64,000 nucleotides of DNA, from assembly GCF_013294005.1 (NCBI RefSeq), contig NZ_JABSNK010000011.1, positions 1 through 64,000 on the forward strand, read 5' to 3'. This stretch comes from Flavobacterium gelidicaeli (GTDB lineage Bacteria > Bacteroidota > Bacteroidia > Flavobacteriales > Flavobacteriaceae). Within the stretch, counting starts at the first letter, position 1. Each line of letters begins with the position of its first letter. This document shows, piece after piece, positions 57,385 through 64,000 of this stretch. The translations under genes were made by a program, and so were the position numbers. The notes under the pieces were generated by a model. The model was given only the letters and a program-made list of their open reading frames with translations. It did no database searches and was not told the DNA's origin.

Positions 57385-58563
57385 TTAATATTCGAAAGTA
57401 CCGTATTCACTTGTTATCGTTAATTTCTTAGCATCGGCTGCTGCGACTCTTCCTACGATTTGAGCATCAACATTAAATGATTTTGAAATAGCGATAATAT
57501 CCTGCGCAATCTGCTCTGGTACGTAAAGTTCCATACGGTGCCCGCAATTGAATACTTGGTACATTTCTTTCCAATCAGTTTTTGATTGCTCCTGAATTAA
57601 CTGAAACAAAGGCGGGACTGGAAATAAATTATCTTTTATGATGTGTAACTTTTCTACAAAATGTAAAATTTTTGTTTGTGCTCCACCACTACAATGCACC
57701 ATTCCGTGAATTGATTCTGAGTTATATTTATCTAAAATTTTCTTGATAATAGGCGCATAAGTTCTAGTAGGCGAAAGTACCAATTGACCTGCATCAATAG
57801 GACTATTTGGAACTGCATCAGTCAATTTTACCTGACCTGAATAAATTAATTCTTCAGGAACAGCTGCATCAAAACTTTCTGGGTATTTAGTAGCCAAATA
57901 TTTCTCAAAAACATCGTGACGTGCCGATGTTAAGCCGTTACTACCCATTCCGCCATTATAGCTTTTCTCATAAGTTGCTTGACCAAAAGAAGCCAAACCT
58001 ACAATAACATCACCAGCTTTAATGTTAGCATTATCAATCACTTTAGAACGTTTCATGCGTGCAGTAACGGTAGAGTCTACTATTATTGTACGAACAATAT
58101 CCCCTACATCAGCTGTTTCTCCTCCTGTTGAATGTATGCTTACGCCAAAGGAATCTAATTCTTTGATTAACTCCTCGGTACCATTGATAATGGCAGAAAT
58201 AACCTCAGCAGTAATTAGGTTTTTATTTCGCCCAATTGTTGATGATAGTAAAATATTATCTGTAGCACCTACACACAATAAGTCATCAATATTCATAATC
58301 AATGCATCTTGCGCAATTCCTTTCCATACTGAAACGTCTCCTGTTTCTTTCCAATACATATAAGCTAAAGATGATTTTGTACCTGCACCATCAGCATGCA
58401 TAATAAGACAGTAATCTTCGTCCTGGGTAAGGTAGTCTGGAACTATTTTACAAAAGGCTTGAGGAAACAATCCTTTGTCAATGTTTTTTATGGCATTATG
58501 CACATCTTCTTTTGATGCCGACACACCTCTAAGTGCATATCGTTTGCTAGTATCTGAACTCAT
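57385..58563 (-). CDS. purM: Phosphoribosylformylglycinamidine cyclo-ligase (AIR synthase)
   Basis: 392 aa. Makes 5-aminoimidazole ribotide from FGAM and ATP in purine synthesis. ATP-binding and dimerisation segments: MHADGAGTKSSLAYMYWKETGD, IAQDALIMNIDDLLCVGAT (Asp-rich nucleotide site), STGGETADVGDIVRT, and C-terminal FNCGHRMELYV. Longer than the E. coli enzyme (345 aa), as in Bacteroidetes. Start by the ATG at 58563; TACCTTTG box (plus 58609-58616) 46 nt upstream. Confidence 0.92.
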   Translation of the reverse strand: MSSDTSKRYALRGVSASKEDVHNAIKNIDKGLFPQAFCKIVPDYLTQDEDYCLIMHADGAGTKSSLAYMYWKETGDVSVWKGIAQDALIMNIDDLLCVGATDNILLSSTIGRNKNLITAEVISAIINGTEELIKELDSFGVSIHSTGGETADVGDIVRTIIVDSTVTARMKRSKVIDNANIKAGDVIVGLASFGQATYEKSYNGGMGSNGLTSARHDVFEKYLATKYPESFDAAVPEELIYSGQVKLTDAVPNSPIDAGQLVLSPTRTYAPIIKKILDKYNSESIHGMVHCSGGAQTKILHFVEKLHIIKDNLFPVPPLFQLIQEQSKTDWKEMYQVFNCGHRMELYVPEQIAQDIIAISKSFNVDAQIVGRVAAADAKKLTITSEYGTFEY

Positions 58564-58692
58564 TTAGTATAGTTGTGTAAGTCGCTAATCAGCAACTGGG
58601 TTGTTTGGCAAAGGTAAATATTTTTTTTGGGTTATTAAGCATTGCTTATCTGTAAGAATTGGGGTTTAATACTATAAATAAGTGCTATATAA

Positions 58693-58724
58693 TATAAAAA
58701 GCACCTGTTTAAATAGGTGCTTTT
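58693..58724 (-). terminator. Intrinsic terminator of the curli operon
   Basis: 10-bp stem AAAAGCACCT/AGGTGCTTTT, 26 nt after the stop of the last operon gene, T-rich on the minus strand. Confidence 0.75.
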
Positions 58725-58749
58725 AGGTATTCTTGACAATTTTTATTTA

Positions 58750-60246
58750 TTATTCCCAATCAGGCATACTTGCATCTGTAAATAATATAGTCCTTGAAGC
58801 TCCTGAACTATTGACTGATGGTGTAAATTTGATAATATTTTTTGTTGATAATTCATCATTTGAAGTATTCATAAAAATTAATTCGGCTTCATTAGGAGAA
58901 TAACGCACATCTAAATCTACTGTTCCTATAGGTTTTTCTATTCCTATTTCAGTTGTTACTCCGCTACTGAATTCATATTGAAAAACTCGAGTATCTAACT
59001 GTCTGTAATTAGCATTTTCATATCCTGACACATCTCTAGTGTAAATTATTTTTTGTCCCGTTACTGAAAAGTTTAAACCTCCTACAGCTCCAAGAAAATT
59101 TGAAAGTACTTGATCAATTACAACACCTGAAGTATTTATCACAAAGACCTCAACATTATAACCACTTGCATCATTAACTTTTAAGGCAATTTTAGTTCCA
59201 TCATTACTCCAGTCACACTCTGATATAAATTTTCCGCTTGTAGTTTGGTAAATCTTAGTTAAACCACTTCCATCTTTATTAATACGGTACAATTTATCAA
59301 AAGATGGATATATAATTTGACTCCCCGAAGTATTCCATGAAAAATTAAGCAACTCAGAGTTAAAACCTGCAATAGGAACCGAGTTTGTAATTTTTAAAAC
59401 CCCTGATCCATCTGGATTCATAGTATAAATATGATTTTGAGCACCGCTAGATCTAATAAATGCTACTTTATTGGCTTGATTATTTTTCCTTGGTCTCCAG
59501 CTGTTCAAACTTAAACTAGTTAGTTGTTGTTTATTGCCATTATCATCACCCGAATAAATAACGTTATTATCATTAATTTTCTTTACAAATAGAAAACGAG
59601 TATTTGGAAAAGCAAGTGTCGTAAAAGATTGTACTGCACTTAAAACTGGAGGATTTATTCCATCAGTTGCTGAAACTTGCCAATAGTACTTTGTATTATA
59701 GGACAGTTCTTTTAGAGTATAACTTGTATCTGTAATATCCGAATATACGATTACTTCATCACTGCTACTTTTCCTTAGTGTAATTTCATACTTTAAGACA
59801 TCTTTATCAGGATCAGTTGCTGTCCAACTTAAACCTAATTCTAACGCCTGATTGTTCACATTATCTAGTGGAGCAACAAGCGCAGGTGCAACCGGTGGTT
59901 TATTATTTGTTGTTGATAATTTTAATTCGAATACAACATTAGTTGTTTTGTCAACATTGATAGTAGCCGATTCAAATTTTGACAAATAGCCTTCTTTTTG
60001 TGCTTCAAAAGAATAATCACCAACTTTTATATTAGGAATTGAAAATTTGCCTTCTTCATTTGTAAAAACAATACTAGAATTTGGACTTGAAAAAACCTTT
60101 ACATTAGCAATAGGCAGAAAATCTACAGCGCTAACCACCTTACCTTCTATAGCACCAAATTCTTCACCAGCAAATTTTTCCTCGCTACAAGAGCAAATTA
60201 TTAATAAAAGAAAGCAACTAATTTTAAGATAAATATTTTTCATCAT
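58750..60246 (-). CDS. Curli-linked lipoprotein with regulatory-like, FN3 and TolB-like propeller domains
   Basis: 498 aa. Lipobox ICSC (Cys20) followed by SEEKF, acidic like a surface-lipoprotein export signal. Domains: carboxypeptidase regulatory-like (about 34-110; GKVVSAVDFLPIANVKVFS, EAQKEGYLSKFESATI), fibronectin type III (about 118-212; PVAPALVAPLDN, YYWQVSATDGIN), then a TolB/WD40-like propeller (about 220-498; YTMNPDGSGVLKIT, YRINKDGSGLTKIY). 51 nt downstream of csgG in the same direction, so it probably belongs to the curli operon. Adhesion or matrix binding at the cell surface is the likely role; unproven. Confidence 0.78.
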   Translation of the reverse strand: MMKNIYLKISCFLLLIICSCSEEKFAGEEFGAIEGKVVSAVDFLPIANVKVFSSPNSSIVFTNEEGKFSIPNIKVGDYSFEAQKEGYLSKFESATINVDKTTNVVFELKLSTTNNKPPVAPALVAPLDNVNNQALELGLSWTATDPDKDVLKYEITLRKSSSDEVIVYSDITDTSYTLKELSYNTKYYWQVSATDGINPPVLSAVQSFTTLAFPNTRFLFVKKINDNNVIYSGDDNGNKQQLTSLSLNSWRPRKNNQANKVAFIRSSGAQNHIYTMNPDGSGVLKITNSVPIAGFNSELLNFSWNTSGSQIIYPSFDKLYRINKDGSGLTKIYQTTSGKFISECDWSNDGTKIALKVNDASGYNVEVFVINTSGVVIDQVLSNFLGAVGGLNFSVTGQKIIYTRDVSGYENANYRQLDTRVFQYEFSSGVTTEIGIEKPIGTVDLDVRYSPNEAELIFMNTSNDELSTKNIIKFTPSVNSSGASRTILFTDASMPDWE

Positions 60247-60297
60247 TTTTAATTATTGTTTATTGAAAAGGCTATGTTTTTGAGAATTATATTCTAT

Positions 60298-61674
60298 TTA
60301 TTTCCCAGAAACTGTATTCTTTTTATTTGGAAAATAATAAGTTAAACCCAAACCAAATCTGTAATAAAAATCATCTCTTACTCCTCTTTTTATATAATCT
60401 ATATTGTCACTAAAATTCAAATTATGTTCTCCATAAATTTTAATTCCTATATTATCCGAAGCCATATATTCAAAACCTCCTCCATACTGCACTTTTACAT
60501 GTTGATTTTCGAATTTGCGATTCATTCCATAACCTCCTCCTGCAAAAATATATGGTGTAAGTTTGTCTTTTGGCAAGAAAATAAATTCGGCATTAAGATC
60601 AAATGTTGCGTATCCTACATCTATAAGGTTTTTATTAGCAAGTTCTATAACATTTGTAGAAGCACTTAAATTAAATGAAGGCGAAAAAAAATATTTCAAA
60701 GCACCACGCCCCATAGGTCGCACTAACGGACTTTCATAATCTCCATCCATTAACGTTGCTCCTCCTGCAATTTCTATAGCGAAACGCGATCTCCTCTCTT
60801 TTAATTCTCTATTATATATTGCCGTTACATCAGCTTCTTTATTTTCTTCTTCATATTTTAAAAGCAAAGAGTCAATCTCAGGTTTAGGAGCGTCTGCTTC
60901 CCAAATTCCTTCCTTAATTCCTTCTAAAACTAAAGTAGCAACTGCTTTTTCTATAGCCTCTGTAACTGCCATTTGTACGGGTTCATTAGTTGTATATCCA
61001 GTTTCGACTTCTAATAATCTTTTAAAACTCACATATTTAAAAAGACTCTGATCAATAGCTTGTGAAAGTATTGTTTTTGAAATATAAACTGATTTCAAAA
61101 TTTTACCATTGGCAGTAGAAACCATTCTTAAATAAATAGTAACTCGGTCTTGCCTGTATTTTATAGCACCACCCGTACCAAAATATCTTGCTCCAAAACC
61201 TCCTGTAATAATATTAGTATCGTACGAAATAATTCCGCCTTCAAGTAAAACTCCAGCATAAAGCAAAGGAGTTATTTGCGGTACATTAGGATCAACGTCT
61301 TTTGTATATTCTTGTCTTGTAGAGCGAATCAAATTTCTTTCTTGCAGAAGGTTTCCTATATTTTCCCTTTCGATAGGTACAAACCATTTTGAATCCTCTA
61401 GAGCTTTAATTAATATCGAAGTAGCCCCTTGCGTTACCGCAGTGCTAAAATTACTTCCGTTTTCAGAAGGCTTATACTGTCCTGTTTGATCCCTAAATTT
61501 ATAAAGTCCTACAACAATAGGCTCTTTAGGTTTAGGCAATTCTTTTAGTAATGTTGTTGCAGGTGTACTCTCGCCAATAACCGCTTTTTCAACTCCTGTA
61601 GGTTGATTATAGTAAGCTCCGCAACTAGAAATAATAAAAAACAGCAATAGGATAAAGTAGTTATATAATCTCAT
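60298..61674 (-). CDS. csgG: Curli secretion channel CsgG fused to a C-terminal outer-membrane barrel
   Basis: 458 aa against about 277 in E. coli. Lipobox ISSC (Cys18). CsgG domain about 50-265: IVVGLYKFRDQTGQYKPSEN, WFVPIEREN, and GGAIKYRQDRVTIYLRMV, the channel part that forms the nonameric outer-membrane pore. After an acidic linker (about 265-295), residues 296-458 form an OmpA-like eight-strand barrel (FAIEIAGGATLMDGDYESP ... YRFGLGLTYYFPNKK). The fusion is known to me as a Bacteroidetes feature but rests here on reading. Ends 1 nt... before csgF starts, so tightly coupled. Confidence 0.9.
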   Translation of the reverse strand: MRLYNYFILLLFFIISSCGAYYNQPTGVEKAVIGESTPATTLLKELPKPKEPIVVGLYKFRDQTGQYKPSENGSNFSTAVTQGATSILIKALEDSKWFVPIERENIGNLLQERNLIRSTRQEYTKDVDPNVPQITPLLYAGVLLEGGIISYDTNIITGGFGARYFGTGGAIKYRQDRVTIYLRMVSTANGKILKSVYISKTILSQAIDQSLFKYVSFKRLLEVETGYTTNEPVQMAVTEAIEKAVATLVLEGIKEGIWEADAPKPEIDSLLLKYEEENKEADVTAIYNRELKERRSRFAIEIAGGATLMDGDYESPLVRPMGRGALKYFFSPSFNLSASTNVIELANKNLIDVGYATFDLNAEFIFLPKDKLTPYIFAGGGYGMNRKFENQHVKVQYGGGFEYMASDNIGIKIYGEHNLNFSDNIDYIKRGVRDDFYYRFGLGLTYYFPNKKNTVSGK

Positions 61675-61675
61675 A

Positions 61676-62077
61676 TTATTGATTTGGTATGATTACTTGT
61701 GTTTGCTCACCCGTTTTGGTATCTAATATATCAACTGTTAATCCTCCCGAAGAAGGATAAACCTCTACAGAAAGGCTTCCAAAAACGTAACTCCCAGCAG
61801 ATATTCCTTCTGTTCCAAATTGTTGTGTGAATAAAGACCTTGAAACGGAACTCAGTAACTGAGAATTCAAATCCTTTGTGAACTGCTCTAATTCAGTCAG
61901 CTCTGTAGCTTGAGTGCTTGTATCTTTAAATTTATTTTGAGATTCTGCTGAACTAATCATCCACTGATAATTGAAGGTATCACCTCCAAAAGCTGGATTT
62001 TTAGGTTTATAAACTAAATCCTGAGCAAATATTGATAGTGAGAATAAAAATATTGATAAAGAAAATAAGAGTTTCAT
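61676..62077 (-). CDS. csgF: Curli assembly factor CsgF
   Basis: 133 aa. Signal peptide (1-18, ending FAQ). Mature N-terminus DLVYKPKNPAFGG matches the CsgF segment that inserts in the CsgG pore; the C-terminal half is short and beta-like. In E. coli CsgF couples CsgG to the nucleator on the cell surface. 15 nt after csgE, 1 nt before csgG. Confidence 0.92.
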   Translation of the reverse strand: MKLLFSLSIFLFSLSIFAQDLVYKPKNPAFGGDTFNYQWMISSAESQNKFKDTSTQATELTELEQFTKDLNSQLLSSVSRSLFTQQFGTEGISAGSYVFGSLSVEVYPSSGGLTVDILDTKTGEQTQVIIPNQ

Positions 62078-62092
62078 AATTTCTATATTTAA

Positions 62093-62817
62093 TTAGTATT
62101 GAGTGAAATATTCACTTTTCTTTTCTAAATCTTTTAAATGCAGGTAGGTTTCATAAATTGCTTTTTTAGCCATTGTATCAAGATAATCTTCATCAGGCCG
62201 AGATAAAAATTCATAAACAAGCTCATTGTTTATACTTATCATTATTTTTGTATTCCTTGAAAAGCTGAATTCTTCATTTACTGCAACTATTTCTTTAGAA
62301 TTTATTCTATATTCATTATAGAGATAATAATACAAATCATAGAAATCTTTACCCATTCTAGTTTTTGTCTCATCTGAAACGATTCCTCTGAGCTCAAAGC
62401 CATCAATTGGTAGTACTTCTACTTTTTTTTTTCATCACCAAAAACTACTCTATCTTTTCCAATGAGTTTTTTATTTTCATCATAAAAAAGTAACAACACA
62501 ATTACTTCATCTCCATTACTCAAATTTACCTGAGTTGTAGATAGGTTTTTATTTTCATTAGCCTTTAAACTAAACAAACCTTCTTGTACGTTATTAGAGG
62601 AATTGTTATTAGAATTATTTTTTTTTATAACTGTCGAAGTATAAGAAACACTTTTTACTATTTCGGTCAAATTTTCAGCCGTTCCAGTTATTTTAATAAC
62701 CCCATCATTTTCTTCAAATTCTATTTTAGCTTTTACTTTTGTATTTGTCGTTTGAGAATAACACATTACCGTAAATAGAAAAACTACAATTCCATTAAAT
62801 AAATTACTCCATTTCAT
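62093..62817 (-). CDS. csgE: Curli factor CsgE with N-terminal extra domain, frame interrupted at a 10-A run
   Basis: Two frames make one gene. The first (62817-62419, 132 aa) has a signal peptide (ending CYSQ) and a beta domain with KIEFEENDGVIKITGTAENLTEIVKS and VVLLLFYDENKKLIGKDRVVFGDE, then hits AAAAAAAAAAG TAG. The second resumes KVEVLPIDGFELRGIVSDETKTR and continues as MGKDFYDLYYYLYNEYRINSK to 62093, the canonical CsgE chaperone region. One extra A gives 241 aa, two fewer 240 aa. The homopolymer (plus 62423-62432) makes phase variation or polymerase slippage credible. CsgE escorts subunits to CsgG. Flanked by csgB (7 nt) and csgF (15 nt). Confidence 0.85.
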
Positions 62818-62824
62818 TATTCAT

Positions 62825-63361
62825 TTATTTATGATTAAAAATAAAAACAGCTGCTCCGTCCCCTTTTTGTATAACCTTCATATCTTTTGAAATGGAATTT
62901 TCTCCGTAGTTATGGATAGTCTGGTTATTTCCTTTTTGAATAAACTCTGTATTTACATCATTACTAGTCCTATATAGAGAAATATCTTTAATCGTATTAT
63001 TTTGTCCCTCTTGAATCACTTTTTGTTTCAAGTCGTTAACTTGTTTATCTAATTGTAATCTATTTTCATCTCCTTTTTGTAAAACATCAAGAGCTAAAAC
63101 TTTAGCCGATATTTTTACATTAATAGAGTTATAGCTACCGATTTGATTAATATTTAAATTTTCGTTTTGATAATAATCCTTTTGTAGATTATTTTTTTCA
63201 TTTTTAAAATTAATCTGGGATATCAAATGAAACCTCATTTCTTTAGAAAAGTCACTTAAGGAACTTGTCTTTTCACTACCTATACCCTCCAAAATATTCT
63301 GACTAATAGCCATTTGAGAAAATGAAAACACAATTAAAAGTATGTATATTTTAGTTTTCAT
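62825..63361 (-). CDS. csgB: Curli minor subunit, CsgB-like nucleator candidate
   Basis: 178 aa. Signal peptide (1-20, ending AISQ). Non-repetitive N-terminal region (about 21-85), then about four imperfect curlin units: LQKGDENRLQLDKQ, IQEGQNNTIKDISL, IQKGNNQTIHNYGE, IQKGDGAAVFIF. Fewer repeats and a divergent last unit fit a nucleator rather than the main subunit. It follows csgA across a strong terminator. Assignment by position and repeats; moderate. Confidence 0.75.
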   Translation of the reverse strand: MKTKIYILLIVFSFSQMAISQNILEGIGSEKTSSLSDFSKEMRFHLISQINFKNEKNNLQKDYYQNENLNINQIGSYNSINVKISAKVLALDVLQKGDENRLQLDKQVNDLKQKVIQEGQNNTIKDISLYRTSNDVNTEFIQKGNNQTIHNYGENSISKDMKVIQKGDGAAVFIFNHK

Positions 63362-63370
63362 AATATTAGT

Positions 63371-63412
63371 TTAAAAAAAAAGAGGTAGTTCATTACTAAA
63401 CTACCTCTTTTA
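63371..63412 (-). terminator. Terminator/attenuator between csgA and csgB
   Basis: 12-bp stem AAAGAGGTAGTT/AACTACCTCTTT (8-nt loop), then nine T on the minus strand. It lies inside the operon; partial readthrough would give more CsgA than CsgB-G. Confidence 0.85.
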
Positions 63413-63425
63413 TATATTTAATTAA

Positions 63426-64000
63426 TTAGTCTTGATGAACGTTTACTGAATTACTGTTTCCTGTTTGAGAAACAATACTCATTTGCAATCCGTTTTCTTG
63501 TACAACTCTACCAAAGTTATTATCACCTAGTTGAGCAATAGTAGACCAGTTATCATTTCCAGATTGTCTAGTTATAGCCTCATTTTTGTCTCCTGTTTGT
63601 GTAGCCCAAGCTTTGTTACGATTACCGTCCTGACTAGTTATTGCGCTATTTTTATCACCTGTTTGAGTAGACCAAGCTTTATTTAAATTACCAGTTTGAG
63701 TAGTTTTAGCATAATTATCCTCCCCATTTTGAGTTTGTCTAGCCATATTTCTGTTACCATCTTGACGAATAATAGCTTCACTTCCTTTAGCTAAGTTAGA
63801 CAAAGTACTTTGAGTTTGAAAAGCGGTGTTTTTATCCCCATCTTGTTTAACAAAAGCTGTGTTTCTATCAAAGCGTTGTGTTTGAGTAGACTCATTTTTA
63901 GAACCATCTTGTTTAGCAGTAGCTTCGTTTTTTTCAGCATAGCCTACACCTTGGTCAATTGTAGCTAAATTAAATTCATCTTTTTGCACAACTGTAGCAA
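63426..64000 (-). CDS. csgA: Major curlin subunit CsgA, 5' end beyond window
   Basis: Partial: the frame is open to the right edge, reading ATVVQKDEFNLA before the first in-frame GTG at 63989, so the true start is outside. At least nine tandem curlin units of the type QxGxxNxAxxxQ, for example TKQDGSKNESTQTQ, VKQDGDKNTAFQTQ, IRQDGNRNMARQTQ, STQTGDKNSAITSQ, ending SQTGNSNSVNVHQD. The repeat is rich in Asn/Gln/Gly and predicts stacked beta-strands of an amyloid fibre. First gene of the operon in the visible part. Confidence 0.9.
   Translation of the reverse strand, partial: ATVVQKDEFNLATIDQGVGYAEKNEATAKQDGSKNESTQTQRFDRNTAFVKQDGDKNTAFQTQSTLSNLAKGSEAIIRQDGNRNMARQTQNGEDNYAKTTQTGNLNKAWSTQTGDKNSAITSQDGNRNKAWATQTGDKNEAITRQSGNDNWSTIAQLGDNNFGRVVQENGLQMSIVSQTGNSNSVNVHQD

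Noticed and set aside
62093..62817. csgE halves as two separate genes
   Set aside because: Conserved sequence of the second half begins upstream of its first ATG and joins the first half exactly at the A-run.

Overview
The window looks like chromosome from a member of the Flavobacteriaceae, most probably Flavobacterium or a close relative. The evidence is low G+C, promoters of the Bacteroidetes type (TTG, about 19 nt, TAnnTTTG) with little Shine-Dalgarno signal, an ECF sigma/FecR/SusC/SusD locus, a gliding gene (gldI), a type IX secretion (T9SS) C-terminal sorting domain, bacillithiol synthesis (bshC), and a Bacteroidetes-style curli operon. No phage, insertion sequence or CRISPR array is visible.

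Layout. 1-1349 is non-coding: a promoter firing out of the left edge, one copy of a structured dispersed repeat, a 21-A run and a G-poor stretch. 1350-8142 holds a beta-barrel porin, a rimO/Spy-like/amidase operon, a FadL-family channel and a Tyr/Gly/Asn-rich lipoprotein. 8244-10545 holds proS, three tRNA-Glu genes, rpsT and tRNA-Arg. 10723-14428 is a three-subunit biotin-dependent acyl-CoA carboxylase operon. 14629-19356 holds a DUF1573 protein, a two-component system and a B12/radical SAM protein. 19429-20707 is an MFS transporter split by one extra base. 21243-30635 is an ECF sigma, FecR anti-sigma, SusC with an STN domain, SusD, zinc metallohydrolase lipoprotein and DUF4302 lipoprotein, arranged as a self-regulated outer-membrane uptake system. 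30840-47738 is mostly housekeeping and envelope (bshC, ndk, a T9SS subtilase, mnmA, FAS1 lipoprotein, yidC, pyrG, OsmC, LysM/PBP1 fusion, guaA). 47985-58563 holds small envelope proteins, RidA, a ClC channel, nrnA, gldI and two tandem cyclophilin-FKBP fusions, then GNAT and purM. 58750-64000 is a curli operon read leftward: csgA (cut by the right edge), csgB, csgE, csgF, csgG fused to a beta-barrel, and a TolB-like lipoprotein.

Most notable observations. (1) csgE is interrupted at a run of ten A residues; both halves are conserved and adding one A (or removing two) restores a protein of about 240 aa, so phase variation, transcriptional slippage or a sequencing error are all possible. (2) Three dispersed copies of an element with conserved ends (TAGCCCYGRTRG.AGCGG ... 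TAGCTYC) surround hairpins of unrelated sequence, which suggests a structured RNA or mobile palindrome. (3) Curli is accompanied by a CsgG-barrel fusion and a surface-type propeller lipoprotein. (4) The MFS gene is broken by a single inserted base. All functional calls come from reading protein sequences and recalled family features; no database search was run.
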